NCBI GenBank assembly: GCA_002104905.1
Contig: MCFE01000146.1
Span: forward strand, 1 to 64,000
From: Basidiobolus meristosporus CBS 931.73
Lineage: Eukaryota > Basidiobolomycota > Basidiobolomycetes > Basidiobolales > Basidiobolaceae
Reading direction: 5' to 3'
DNA: 64,000 nucleotides
Shown: one piece after another, positions 1 through 16,628 of the stretch
How positions within the stretch are numbered: position 1 is the stretch's first letter
How the letters are laid out: each line of letters opens with the position of its first letter
Position numbers and translations under genes: made by a program
Notes under the pieces: generated by a model
What the model was told of the DNA's origin: nothing
Database searches by the model: none
The model's input: only the letters and a program-made list of their open reading frames with translations

Positions 1-401
1 TTATCTAGAGATTCGTAGTTTGTTGCTTTTCTTTGTACCAGCCTACACTGAGCCGTAGACCAGGCTGAAATCATCATAGAAATTGAGAGCACTAGGTTCT
101 ATAGACATAATAGATACGAAACTTTGGTCTCGCCTCTCAATATCCGCTTACATCATATTCCCCAATCATAATAGGAGAGGGAGAGAATGAAAACTCAACA
201 TTTAACTAACTCGGCCCAGGCCATATTAATCAGCAAAAAACTGCGTACTCACCGACTCCACTCTTCCCACTCCCTTAACGAGCTTCGAAAAGGCACCGGC
301 CGCGTATTTTTTAGTAATACAGCTGGTCTACCATCAAACGATTACTTCACAACGCAAATTCGTCTCGAATTAATAGGTATTTCAACGATAACGCTCACTA
401 T

Positions 402-1172
402 ATGGTTTTTTCTATGGACTCGTCTCTTACTGTAATGTTAGAAATTGCTGAAGGGATAGTGAATACATTGTTCCAGTGTAATGGCCCTAGAGAGGACAAT
501 AACGACTATGAAACGCTTCCAAGACTCTCCGATTTTATGTTGAAAGTCATCCGACGAACCAACACTAGCCATTCCACACTCCTGATCGCACTCATGTATC
601 TGATTCGCCTGAAGCAAAGACACCCGGGGTGTAAAGGAACTTACGGTTCCGCACACCGGCTGTTGCTAGCGTCCATCATCGTAGCTTCGAAGTACCTTTA
701 TGACGATGCATATTACAATAAGACGTGGGCGTTAGTCAGCAATGGGATGTTTACTATTAAAGAAATTAACCAGATGGAGTTCGAGCTACTGTACTTCCTG
801 AATTTTAGATTACATATCAACACCGAACAATGGAACAATTTTGTGCGATTGATGGACGACAAGGTCACACGAATCTGGCTTAAATCCGGTCGACCAGATC
901 CTAATGGACTAGTTGAGAATGTATGCAGTAGACTCCAGGCAAGTAAGATCCACCAAAACGCTCTAGCTCAACAGCGCAAACTCTACACCCGCACTAAGAA
1001 GGCATCGGCGGCCCCACCGCAAGTCCCGCCAGGAAAATCTACTACGCTACCGGGCACTGTGGCGTCTTCGCGTTATCCTTTGCCCGACAAGGTTCACAAG
1101 CGCCTTAGCATGCCGGCACTGTCGCATGTATGGTCCCTCTTACCTCGATCGGTATATGTCACACCAAAGTAG
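402..1172 (+). CDS. PHO80/PCL-type cyclin
   Basis: A 256-residue single-exon ORF. Residues about 45-150 form a cyclin box of the PHO80/PCL class: a first helix with STLLIALMYLIRLK, then the family signature around LLLASIIVASKYLYDD, then NKTWALVSNG and INQMEFELLYFLNFRL. Proteins of this family bind Pho85-like cyclin-dependent kinases and direct them to substrates in phosphate, glycogen and cell-cycle control (family knowledge). The C-terminal 80 residues are basic, Ser/Pro-rich and look disordered. I chose the first ATG at 402; the ATG at 414 (MDSSLTV) is equally plausible. Which PCL subgroup it belongs to cannot be told from sequence alone. Confidence 0.85.
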   Translation: MVFSMDSSLTVMLEIAEGIVNTLFQCNGPREDNNDYETLPRLSDFMLKVIRRTNTSHSTLLIALMYLIRLKQRHPGCKGTYGSAHRLLLASIIVASKYLYDDAYYNKTWALVSNGMFTIKEINQMEFELLYFLNFRLHINTEQWNNFVRLMDDKVTRIWLKSGRPDPNGLVENVCSRLQASKIHQNALAQQRKLYTRTKKASAAPPQVPPGKSTTLPGTVASSRYPLPDKVHKRLSMPALSHVWSLLPRSVYVTPK

Positions 1173-2170
1173 CAAGACTTGGCGGGGTATGCTGCTGCCA
1201 CACAAGCACTCGATCAACGAACCACCATTTGATGCGGACAAGTACGGCTACCTATTCTCTATTATTGAATTTTGTCCTACACCCGCACATATCCATCTAT
1301 TGTACATACTGCTACCATGTCCAAGATAAAGCAATCATTTCAAGTTATACGTCAGCCTGCCGGTGGCTCCCTTTGATCGGCTTTTTCACTTTCGGCCCTA
1401 GCCCGTCAACTATGCAATAAACGTTGTTAGGTAAGAAGCCATGCAATCCCCGTGGAGTCGAAATTCAATTCCCGATGCAGCCTGCTGAGAGCATGTTCTA
1501 TGGCACTTAATTGCTTGCATGGACACCTAATATGAGATGGTAGCTTGGTAGGGGCATGAAGGTGTTCACAATTTGGAATCAACAATCATGCTTGATATAC
1601 GCGTCACCAGGTACCAAACCAAACCAGTTGAGTGCAAGCGTAGCATACGTCATCCAGACGTTATGCTACTCGTGATCCCAAATCCAGCAGAAGTCCTACA
1701 TTTGACCTTGCACGCCAGCTAACTGGTGTTATGCCATGTTCTAGAGATAACTGAGTTACGTGGTTATTTATGTGCCGTCTGGTGATGTGATATTTACGTA
1801 AGAATCTATCCACTAAACCACAGATACGCGTTAACCCGTCGAAATATTTATGGTGGTGTTTGAAGACCCAGCCTCATGACCTGGTTTTCGGATCTTTTGC
1901 AACTGTTATGCATATGAAACCCCAATTTGGCCTGAGGCCAAAGGGGAGGCCAGCATATGGGCACTTATGCAAAATTCTAAACACGGCGATTGCAGACCTC
2001 GCTGGCACGAGACCAAGGTAAGAATGAGATCCAGTTTTTCCACAACACCATCGAGAAGATCTACTCTTGGGCTTGCTGACAGAACCATCACCAATCAAAT
2101 TGGGTTGGGCGCCAAGGACGCCCTAAATTTACAATGGCTGATCTGGGTGAATCAATATAAAAAGTTTAGT

Positions 2171-2213
2171 CATGGTTTTGGAATTCCATTTAATGGAGTC
2201 TAGCAAAACCATG
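2171..2213. repeat. Perfect 10-bp inverted repeat (hairpin)
   Basis: catggttttg at 2171-2180 is the exact reverse complement of caaaaccatg at 2204-2213, with a 23-nt loop that has further partial symmetry (ttccat / atggag). It lies between convergent genes. It could be a small transposon remnant or a transcript-end structure; there is no other evidence. Confidence 0.5.
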
Positions 2214-2611
2214 AGGTCACCATTAGAACATTATCAACCCACTCTAGCTACCAAGATACTGGGTGGCTTCGGGTGACCTGGTTGTATTTACACCGTAGAG
2301 TGGTGGTTAGCCAGCTAAATATAGTTATGAGAATACTGCTCGAGGAGCCGAGACATCTACCAACCATGGCGCTGAAAGCCTGATTACTAGTCATTTGGGA
2401 GATTTTTATGTTCCTTGCCTAAAAGTACATATTAAAATCCAAGCGTCGCTCGATTTCGTCCATTCCACCAATGAAAATACAGTACGCCTCCCTCCATTTT
2501 GCTACCGATACGGGTACCATGTGGTTGAAGTCAATACTGGTATTCCATCCTACGCAAACCAGTCGATTCAAGCTCCATTAATCAACCAAAGCGCCATCAA
2601 CACTATGCATA

Positions 2612-2639
2612 TGGCTACGGCTACGGCTACGGCTACGGC
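2612..2639. repeat. GGCTAC hexanucleotide microsatellite
   Basis: Between four and five tandem copies of ggctac. The array is open in several frames, which creates short alternating Ala/Thr or Val/Ala stretches in otherwise unsupported ORFs. Confidence 0.8.
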
Positions 2640-3031
2640 CACTTTATTAATCAGGTGAAGTATGACATTGGTCCTAAGATGGTAATGATCATTTTTGAAC
2701 CAAAGGGGCACCATGTATATACAAAGTACTGGGGCAGTTGAGCAGATGAAATATGGAGATGAATTAACCGGATTAAATAGCTGGGTTTTAGATGATCGAT
2801 GGATATAGAATATGATTGTTACGGAATAGCCTATTTGCCTGTCCTCAAGTAAAAGTTGCATATGCGTCAATTATGTACAAGCGAGACTTCATAGGGAGAT
2901 GTTGAGTAGATAAGGCTGTGAAAGTATAACCCTCAATTATACAAAATGCTTATGCAAACCGGATAACCATTGGCGGTTAGTGCACTCAAGTGGATACCTA
3001 CTAACTCAAGTGGATAGCAGAACAAAAGAAA

Positions 3032-3883
3032 TCATTGTTCTGAATTAGCTTCGGCACGCGTCCGCCCATAAGGCTCCTCCACCTTTCTTCGCTCTTCTAT
3101 CGGCGCCATTAGCCCAGAGGATGAGCTTGATGCTTGTGACATCTCAATGCTAACATAGTTGTTGCTGTCGACTGATTGTGGTGGAGTGTTAGCCACTTGC
3201 TCCCTCAGATTTAAATTCGATCTTGCTCTGGTGGGCAATAGTGATGCATAGCTTGGTGTTAATAAGGGATTATGATATGCGGGTGGCTGAGCTGCAGCAG
3301 TGGCATATGTGGGGGGAGGAGGAGGTAGATACGTTGCTTCAACGTCCTGTCCCATTTCTACTCGACCCATTGATTGTTGTAGACTGACTTCCTCTCTATC
3401 GATGGCACGAATTCTATTTTTGAGAGTCTGAAAAGCATATTAGTAGGTGAAGTGTGATAAAGCATTGGAGTATAGATGTATACGTACAGCTATATATGCC
3501 AGGTTGAGAATCATAAGGATCATAGGAATGAAGACAAGCCACCACGGCAACCGAAGCGGGTCCACACCCAGAACCAAAATCAACACTACAAAGATTATCG
3601 ATACTCGCACAAACAAGCGTAGTCTAGCAGTAAGAATTTCGCGACTTGCTCGCAACATGACAAGTCTATCCCATAATGTTTGGTCACTATCAATTACAAG
3701 CACTGAGTTCCCAGCGTCTATTCTGCTCTGGGTGTCGGACCCATTGTGTGGCGAGTGGTGGCTTGTTTGTTCAGTTACTGTGCCGTTTTCCGGTTGAGAG
3801 GGCGACTGTTGATTTCTAGTTCTACTAAATGGAGCAACAAGGCGATTCGCTGGGCTTCGAACACTAGATATGGATTGGCCCAT
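3032..3883 (-). CDS. Hypothetical protein with two membrane segments, two exons
   Basis: Two exons, 3488-3883 and 3032-3427, joined across a 60-nt intron (donor GTACGT, branch-like CTACTAAT, acceptor TTTTCAG) give 263 residues in phase 0. The N-terminal 75 residues are Ser/Gln/Asn-rich. Around residues 92-130 lie two hydrophobic helices (VSIIFVVLILVLG and WWLVFIPMILMILNLAYIAV) separated by a DPLRLPWW turn, so this is a hairpin-type membrane protein. The C-terminal half is cytosolic-looking and Pro-rich (LPPPPPTYATAA) with PPxY-like tracts that WW-domain proteins could bind. I do not recognise the family. The start is the ATG of MGQSISS; a Gly at position 2 followed by Ser at position 6 is a possible N-myristoylation context. 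Confidence 0.75.
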
Positions 3884-5159
3884 AAGGGGAATGTGTGCAG
3901 AAGTGTAATGTAGAAATACGATTCAAGGTCACAAATTGTGAGGGAAGTAAAACGTTAGAGAGAGAGAAAACACAACAAATGATGTGGCAGTAGGGTTGGA
4001 TGCGGCTTTATATGACTCCAGATATCGAGTCAGCCAATTAAAAGCTTGATCCGATTACCGTCTGTAGATAATCCGAGGACTTGTCGTATTATGCTCTGAA
4101 CCAGGTTGTTATAATAGGTTATTGAATGGTCTAAAATAAGCACTATATGTATGGAGATATTAATAAAACCTATCCATTCTGCCAAAGCGAGTGGAACCAC
4201 ACGAGCCTATTGCGGGAGCTTAACTCTGCTGGATTAGATCTTTTGGACAATTATACACCATTTTATTCTTGGCATCCAGAAGTGATTTATCGGCAAGGCC
4301 TTTGTCATCACTGACCAATGGACGATGGGCAATGAGACATGCTCACTTTCCAGTGACTGATTGTGCAAATAACAATTACACCAAGATTAAGCTTCTGTCA
4401 ATACATCTTTGTACTATGTTCGCATGAGATGGTGAGTAAATGCCCATGTGAGGAAGATAGATGCAAAGTAGATGACTGTAGAGCGTGTGCTTCTCTGGTA
4501 AATAGGTTGACAATCATTTACTGCAGAATCACGCCATAGAATTCGATTGTTTCCATGAGACATTGCCTATGATCTAGCCGATACAATCGTGAGAACATGT
4601 GTCGGGTACCTCGCTATTTCGGATTCATTGAGTACTTCACAATATAATTGCCAATTATTGAACAAAAGTCCCGACTGGGTGATTAGGGCTTCGACCGATC
4701 AGCAACCTAATATCTGTGATTATCCAAGTCTCAATCGCCAGAGAATTGGCTGGTCACACCCATGTTTCCAACAGCACATTGGTCGAATAAAAGTCCTACT
4801 CAGATAGTATCAATGGGAGTAGCGGCCTTCTCTGGTCGGGCTATCGTCCCTGGCTGGCAAAACGACCATATCCTGTTGATCGCTGATAAATCCCGATGCT
4901 CTATCAAGACGGCTGGTTGATCTGGTCACAAGGACTAACGTGATGGGATATGAATATTTATTTGCAGGCTTTACAACGAGGACCAATCGTCTCGTTACTT
5001 AAAGTAAGTCTAACTTCTGACTAATACAGTTTGCAATTGCCGTAAAGAGTGATCTATTTACAACAGAAGTGGTATATACACAGCGGTAGTGGTAGAGTCT
5101 GAGGCAGTTCGGAGGCAACCCAGTCGTTGTTGGGTATGGCCCAGGATCATGGAGCGCTT
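3884..5159. other. Intergenic region
   Basis: This stretch holds the upstream region of the two-TM protein gene and the downstream region of the zinc-finger gene. The longest frame (4589-4807) has no domain and no splice partner that I can support. Confidence 0.5.
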
Positions 5160-10205
<5,046 letters not shown>

Positions 10206-10211
10206 TATAAA
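10206..10211 (+). promoter_or_regulatory. TATA box upstream of the 7TM-RGS gene
   Basis: TATAAA lies 33 nt before the ATG at 10244 and 54 nt before the in-frame ATG at 10265. This is a canonical TATA position if transcription begins near 10235. In that case the leader is very short and the later ATG (MDYNIHV) may be the real start. Confidence 0.45.
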
Positions 10212-10243
10212 GGAGACCACGCCACGTCGCCAGTGAATGGAAA

Positions 10244-11578
10244 TTGATGATTTTTCTTTCCCGGATGGATTACAACATTCATGTTCACCAGATAGCGAAT
10301 ATGAGTCTACTAGCCATCTGGCTACTGTTCACATTCATATCCACGGCGATGTTTTTACGTAATCGAAACCACGAGATGATCAAGTATCGAAGCGCCATGC
10401 TAACCATCGGAAGTGTTGCCTCCCTTAATATCCTGATTTCATACTTGATCACCAAGATCACCCGGGCCAGATTCCTTTGCAACCTTGCGATTTGGTTTGT
10501 TTCCATAGGCGGGGTAATCACCATACTGTCGGTGCTCCTGAAGTATCTCAAGCTGGCCATCCTGTTCTACGCCAGTGAGGCGAAACTCCATGCGGTGCGG
10601 CAAAGCTATTCCCAAGGATCCAACACCAAGATGCACCAGTTCGAAATCAAAGATCCCGGCAACGAGCACTTGGAGCTTATATTCGATACGGACACGATAT
10701 GCAGGGAGGAGCGTGTTTTGAATCAGATCCAGCTATTTCGGTATCAAATTCGATTGCCTTCCAAGTGGATCACGTACGGACTGGGTGCAGCGATCACCAT
10801 GCAGGTGGCCATCACTCTTATCATGACACTAACACACAAAGAGATCCATGACATTGGCTCCTCCGAAGAGTGCTTCAACCATGTCACATTCCTTCCCTTG
10901 AAGATCATTTGCTCGATCTATGCAGCGGTCATTGGTTTTTTCTGCCTGTACATGCTTCATGGAGTTCACGACGCCTTTGGGATTCGCAAGGAGCTCGTAT
11001 ACATCATCATCACGATAGTGGTTCTGCTGGGGGCATTTGTTGTTTACAACTTCGTGGGGGTATTTAAGCCGTACCATTCTGTGTTTGCGTCCAGTTACTT
11101 GCTCATCCTAGGATTGATGATCATCCAGATCATCATGATTAACATCCCGTTGCTAAAGGTCTACCGGAACACGCGGAATCAATGGAACTTGGAGAAGGGC
11201 CAGATCGGCTTTAACGAGGTGGTGGAGGATCCGTTGTTGTTCGAGCAATTCAAAGACTTCACCGTCAAGGAATTTAGCATAGAGAACCCGTTGTTTTTCG
11301 AGCGGTGTCAGCGCATGAAAAAGCTCCCCACCGCCTTGATCAGAGACGAGGCCTTGGCAATCTACGATACTTTCATTGTCCCAGGGGCCGCTCTACAGGT
11401 CAACCTGTGCAATGCCGTCGTTAAGGAGATCACCTTCAAGATCGTCGACAACCAGATCGACGACACTGTATTTGATCCGGCCATACGCGAGGTGGCTGAG
11501 ATCATGATGCGGCACACCTTCCCTCGTTTCCTCCGCTCTTGTAAGGGCCAAAGCTTCAAGTTTGCTCAGCTGTTCTAA
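10244..11578 (+). CDS. Seven-transmembrane protein with C-terminal RGS domain
   Basis: A single exon of 444 residues. Seven hydrophobic helices are visible in order, including SLLAIWLLFTFISTAMF, SVASLNILISYLI, LAIWFVSIGGVITILSVLL, LGAAITMQVAITLIMTL, CSIYAAVIGFFCLYML, IIITIVVLLGAFVVY and LLILGLMIIQIIMINIPLL. After the last helix comes an RGS domain (about residues 325-440): DPLLFEQFKDFTVKEFSIENPLFF at its start, AIYDTFIVPGAALQVNL in the middle and FPRFLRSC at its end. The family acts at the plasma membrane. The receptor part is expected to couple to a G-alpha protein and the RGS part to speed GTP hydrolysis (family knowledge). Fungal 7TM-RGS proteins are typified by Aspergillus GprK. The ligand is unknown. 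Confidence 0.85.
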   Translation: MMIFLSRMDYNIHVHQIANMSLLAIWLLFTFISTAMFLRNRNHEMIKYRSAMLTIGSVASLNILISYLITKITRARFLCNLAIWFVSIGGVITILSVLLKYLKLAILFYASEAKLHAVRQSYSQGSNTKMHQFEIKDPGNEHLELIFDTDTICREERVLNQIQLFRYQIRLPSKWITYGLGAAITMQVAITLIMTLTHKEIHDIGSSEECFNHVTFLPLKIICSIYAAVIGFFCLYMLHGVHDAFGIRKELVYIIITIVVLLGAFVVYNFVGVFKPYHSVFASSYLLILGLMIIQIIMINIPLLKVYRNTRNQWNLEKGQIGFNEVVEDPLLFEQFKDFTVKEFSIENPLFFERCQRMKKLPTALIRDEALAIYDTFIVPGAALQVNLCNAVVKEITFKIVDNQIDDTVFDPAIREVAEIMMRHTFPRFLRSCKGQSFKFAQLF

Positions 11579-12752
11579 GCAGCAGTCGGCGTGTCCAGCT
11601 TGAGCATTAATGTATTTAAAATCCATAACCTAGACTAGTCCATCCGTTTTATTGTTCTCATCACTATTCCAATATTCCCAATAACCTTATCCATACCGAA
11701 TCCCACCTGGTGTCCGATTGTACATTTTTGTGGATTGTGCTAAGCCATTTGGATATCATTAAATGCTAATTTCAAGCGAGGCACGCATGGCTGCAGGCCC
11801 AGCACACGCGTTGTGCCCTTGTTGCCCATATATTGCCACACCCAGGGCGGACCGGTTTCCTTGCCACCTGACACCCTGCTCAGCCAATTGGCGTGGGGTG
11901 CGTCATTAACCAGGAATGAGGCAACCTTCTGCGCAGGCTTTGTGGCAACCTATCCAGTGAGCACAAGGTTTCATCGAAGGTTGGGACCCAACACCGCCGA
12001 GATCCCTCCAAGTTGGCAATGATGCAGGAGCCGAAACCAAGGTAAGTGTTTGATCAGGAGCAGTGCTCCCGGAACACGGTAGATTTCACATGGTATCCGC
12101 CCTCTGATCGACGTTCTTTTCACACCCACCGCTGGTATCAGGAGGGCACCATCGTGTTGGAGAAGCCGATTTCCTGTTGCGTCAGTGGGCAGCGAGATGG
12201 CCATCGTGGAGCAAATGAGAGGACTTCGTTTTGTTTGGCAAGAGACTGCACTCAGGTTAGCCACTCACCCCGATTCTAATCATGAGCATCGGATTGCTGG
12301 GCTTGTCCCTGCTTCATCCTAGCCAAGATCTGGAAGTCGTCTGCGTCGATTGACGCCAAACGTGGATATTCAGTGCAGACAGCCGCTCCCAGCGATCCGC
12401 ACCATCAAAACCGGCTTCCTGTGCCATCATGACAGAAGCTTGACACCCTAGGCTGGATGGATCACATGAGAGGGAGGTGTGGGGCCAAGGCCAATATCAG
12501 TTTAATCTAGAAAATATTATCTGAAAGCAATTGACTGATGCTTGCGCACCGTGGGATAAACTAGCATGAATTGACAGGTAAACAAAAAGCATGGTTTGTG
12601 TGAATAGATAAATATTTCGAAATAAAAGGGTTATCCATTGCAAGATAGAAATTAACATCTAAGAAACTATACTTCTGTACAACATCCACCTCCAATATGC
12701 GTAGAAATGGAATTACCATCAGCTTTCCGAGCCTGCCTGCTGGTAGCGGAGC
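11579..12752. other. Intergenic region between convergent genes
   Basis: The 7TM-RGS gene and the CLIP-170-like gene end towards each other here. Several short frames (for example 11813-12022 and 12046-12279) have no domains. No RNA gene was seen. Confidence 0.5.
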
Positions 12753-15700
12753 CTAGAAAGTCTACGAAGAAGGGTTATTGCCCATTCTCATGGAACCGCC
12801 AACACGAAACCAGTTACCTCGTCTTGATTCGGGCATTCGTCGGTCCAGTGAAGATCGAATTCTTCACAGTTATCGCAATACTTTACAGAACCACTCGGTC
12901 AGAAGCTAATCCGTATTCAACATGACTCTGGAGCACTTACCATCCTGTCCGAATCACCTTCATACCCACCGTACCCGTTCATATCAATCGGATACATTGT
13001 GCAGGAAAGAATGTCATGGCCAACCGAGTCGCATAATTCACAGTATAGCTCCGCATCCTCATCGTCAGTTAAGGCCGCTGATAAAGAGCTGAATTTGGCC
13101 TTGGATGAGCCTGCACCTGGTTTCTCATCCAGACGCTTCTCTTCACCCTTAGGGCTGGTGGCTTCCGTGTGCGTATCCAGGTGCTCGACTTTCTTCTTGA
13201 GCTCAGTGATCTGCTCTTCCAGCTCTGCCTCGCGGAAGATCTTATGCTCCACTATGCTCTCCAGCTCGGCAATGTCCTTGGATTGCATCTCAATCTCTTT
13301 CTGCTTGGTGATCTCAAGATCAGTCATCCGCTTCTGAAGCTGCCGGATGTCGTCGCGGTACTGCTGCTTCATTTGGTTGATGATGGTTTGCTTTTCCGTA
13401 AGGACGCTGCGTAGACGGTTGACTTCAACATCGTCCGATTTGATCTCGTTTGCTTCATCCTCAGATTGGATCATCTCCTCCGAAGACGTGGGCAATATCA
13501 TGTCGCCCTCAAGCGATTCATTGTGGAGCCTCTCTACTTCATCCATTAACTTCAAGCACTCGGCCTCCATCTGTTTGTGGGCTTCCAAAAGACTGGCTTG
13601 CGCCTCCATCAAGGCGGAGTAATCCGACTGTAATCTTGTCTGCTGAGCCAATGATTGAGCATGTTCGGCCTTGAGCTCTTCGAACGATTGAAGGAGGGCG
13701 GCGTTGCCGTTGGCCTCATCTTGTGGAATGCCCTGCGACCCAGGCGCCGCGAGCTGTGAACGCAATGCCTCTATCTCAGATTTCAATTGAAGTATCTGCT
13801 CATCTTTCTCTTCCACAGCCTTCTCAAGCAATGAGGAATCTTCTTCAACGATAGCATGCAAGTCCTTGATGGTATCAGTAAGCTCGACGATTTCCGGATT
13901 ATCAATGCCTCGCTTACTAATCCCAGCGTCCTCATTGAGCAGCTTCTTGATGTTTTCCAGTTCGGCTTCTAGCTTACGCTTATCCGTGGCCCAGGTCTCT
14001 CGAGAAGAGAGCAGTTCTTGGTAAGAAGCCTGCGCGTGGCTAAGTTCCTCCTCCATTGTTGACACCTTGGAAGCAAGATCCTTTTGATGTTCGGTTAATT
14101 GCTGCTTCTCTTCCTCCAGAATTTTGGCTTTGCTTTGCAACTCTTCCAGCTCGGATAAGAGTCTTGTTTTCTCTTGATTGACTTGGTCCCCATTCTCTGC
14201 CTGACTTGCAGTCAGCCTATCTACTTCGGTCTTGAGCTTTTGAATCTCTTCTTTGCGCTTCCCGCTAGTAACTTGATAATTGTCAACGATTTCTTGGAGA
14301 GCATTGGTCTCATTTTTCAGCTCTTCCTCCCGAAGTTTGGCTTTCTCCAGCTCAAGTCTGAGAGCATCCGTCTCAGCTTCCAGTTCTCTTCCGGCCTCGA
14401 CAATGTTCTTGACTTGCTCCTGAAGTGAATGATTCTCTTCTTTAAGAGACTGAAGTTCTCGCTCATAGTGATCGAACGCTTCAGATCCGGCCGATCGCAG
14501 CTGATTTACCATCTGCTCTTGATCTTTGATAGTTCTCTCGTAATCCATCAACTGACTTTTGAGCGCGGATGCATCTGCTTGTTCTACAGCGGCGAGCTGC
14601 TCCTTGTATATCTGCATCCTCTCCGTCTCTTCCTGTTGAATTCTTGATATCGTTTCAACAAGCTGAGCCTTTTCTTTCTCGAAATCGGATTTCGTACGGT
14701 CGAGGCGAGCAGTGAGCTTGCCCACTTCGATGCTTTTATTCTCCAACTCCGTTTGCAGCGAGGCAATCAAATCTTGATTCGCCATTTCTCCTTCTCTTTG
14801 CAACTCCACCTTGGAGAGCCTCTCCCTGAGCTCCGACTCGGTGGCAGCTTTAAGCTTGAGCTCCATGTTGGCAGACTCGATGGCTTCTTGCAACTCTGCT
14901 ACCTGTGATACCTTACCGTCAAGCTCCTTGGCCAGCTTCTCCGTCGCCAAAGCTACCTCCGACTTGACCTGATTTTCGGATTCCAATAGGAGGCTTGCCT
15001 TCTCCTCCTTGACGAGATCAAGCTCTTTTAGATACAGGTCCACCTTGGTCTCCAGCTGAGTGATCAATTCCGATTGCTCGGACTTTTGAGTGGCCCATTG
15101 ATGCTCAAGGTCCTTCAATTGATCCACCTCCTTCTGGAGTTCATCGATCGGGAGTTGGGCAGTCTCGCTGGGGGCTTCGGCAGTCTCGTTTCGATTCTGT
15201 TGAGCCTCAAGTTTGAGGAATTTGGTTTCGGACTCCAGCATCTCGATCTGAAGCTGAAGGTTTTGGATTTTCGAATTCGCCTGCTCCAAGGAAAGCAACT
15301 CGCTCTTGCCGGAGGACTGGAAATCCTGCAAGGCGGCTTCTTCGTTGGCGGTCTCTGATGCCGGAGCGATGGCCCCGGAATGGACCGGTGAGTTGGATCT
15401 GGAGGGGGTTGGTGGGCCCTTCGGGGACGTTGGGGAAGGCGAGGGCGATGGAACGGAATAGCCAGGAGGCGATTTGGCGGAGCCATTTGTCTGGAGGGTC
15501 TTCAACGGAGGGAGGGACTTCCGGCTAGATTCTCGTTTACTCTCCAACGAAGCAGCGGCGGAATTGGGAGAGATCGGAGGGGCTGGAGACGAATTCACCT
15601 TTTTTAGTTGGGCAGCAGTCATACCAATATATCGCGAGGCCCTCGCACCAGTTACATTGGGAACTGGGTTTGTTGGGGATAAAAGTAACAACGATGATTT

Positions 15701-16628
15701 ATTGGTTGGTACGTCGGAGCTAGAAATGGAACTTGGAAGGGGGATGCCTCTTCTTTTAGAGACTGAAGGGGTGGTGTCTTTCACGGCCTCCTCTGTCGGG
15801 GCATCCTCGTGGGTGGGCTCCTCTTGAACCGGAGACTCGCCGGCTCGAACTCTCGTGAGTTTGTGTGCCAAAACAAACAACCCGGTCTTCGGGGGGCAAG
15901 TGAAGTATACAACCCTGTTGCACAAAACGGAGTGGTTCAGATTAGAATTCGCTGGGAAAGAAACAATCCAGAATAGAAAACAAACTGCACACGTACCCAT
16001 CCACGACGCCGTCGTTCTTTCCTGCTCCTTCAACATCCAACTCTATTCCAGCCCACGTTCCTGGCTTAAACTTGGTGGGCCCTAAGAATCTTAGGGTTCC
16101 GCTGATACCCATAGACTCGGCAGTAACCTTGTCGCCCACCTGGAATTGCCCCAATACGGCAGGAGAAGTGGGTCTTGGGAGTTGCTTCAAGGCACTAAGC
16201 CGCTTTGGAGACAACAACGCCGACCCGGTATGCTCAGTCCCCATAGCTGGTGAGGGAGCGTTCGATAGTGACGGCAGTTTGGAGGGGGGCTTGGGCGCTG
16301 GTGGTCTGGAAGAGGCTATGGGAGGTTTGTCGCCAGCCACTATATTGGGCGAACTGCTAACAGAAGAAGGCTTTGAGAGGCTTGGTTTACGGATACCGGA
16401 GCCACTTGAGATCCGCTTGTTGACTGCGTTCAAGGGTCCAGCAGGGGGGGGCGAGGGGGAAATTCGATCGGCGGACAAGGTCCCAGAGAAACGGCGACTC
16501 TCAGATGAAGCGTCGGAAGAAACTGACTCGCGGTCAGATGGGACATTGTTGCTCGTGGAAAGCCCAAAAGACTTGCGCTTAGTGGGAGGGGGCAAACCAG
16601 AGCCAGGCTTCGGTAACTTGGACATCAT
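12753..16628 (-). CDS. CLIP-170-like microtubule plus-end protein (CAP-Gly, coiled coil, zinc knuckles)
   Basis: Four exons: 15997-16628, 12941-15914, 12818-12880 and 12753-12761. All junctions are in phase and give 1,225 residues. A Ser/Pro-rich basic N-terminus, suited to microtubule binding, leads to a CAP-Gly domain at about residues 152-228 (GTLRFLGPTKFKPGTWAGIELD, GKNDG, then YFTCPPKTGLFV after intron 1). A coiled coil of roughly 700 residues follows. The C-terminus has two zinc knuckles: YCELCDSVGHDILSC and, on a separate exon of 21 codons, YCDNCEEFDLHWTDEC. The last exon has only three codons (Thr, Phe, stop), so the protein ends NQDETF, the EEY/F-type tail known from human CLIP-170 that binds CAP-Gly domains. 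Expected roles are plus-end tracking and dynein/dynactin recruitment. Confidence 0.92.

Larger units (their letters stand above)
1173..3031. other. Intergenic region without a supported gene
   Basis: No open frame here has recognisable domains or a credible exon structure. It contains a hairpin at 2171-2213 and a GGCTAC hexamer array at about 2612-2639, both listed separately. The two flanking genes converge on this stretch, so it should hold their 3' ends and terminators. Confidence 0.5.

Noticed and set aside
187-435. 82-codon plus frame overlapping the cyclin start
   Set aside because: It is in another frame, has no domain, and there is no splice site joining it to the cyclin.
13169-15827. 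Many plus-strand frames opposite the CLIP-170-like coding region
   Set aside because: Leu/Ser-rich mirror frames of a long coiled-coil gene; no independent domain or start context.
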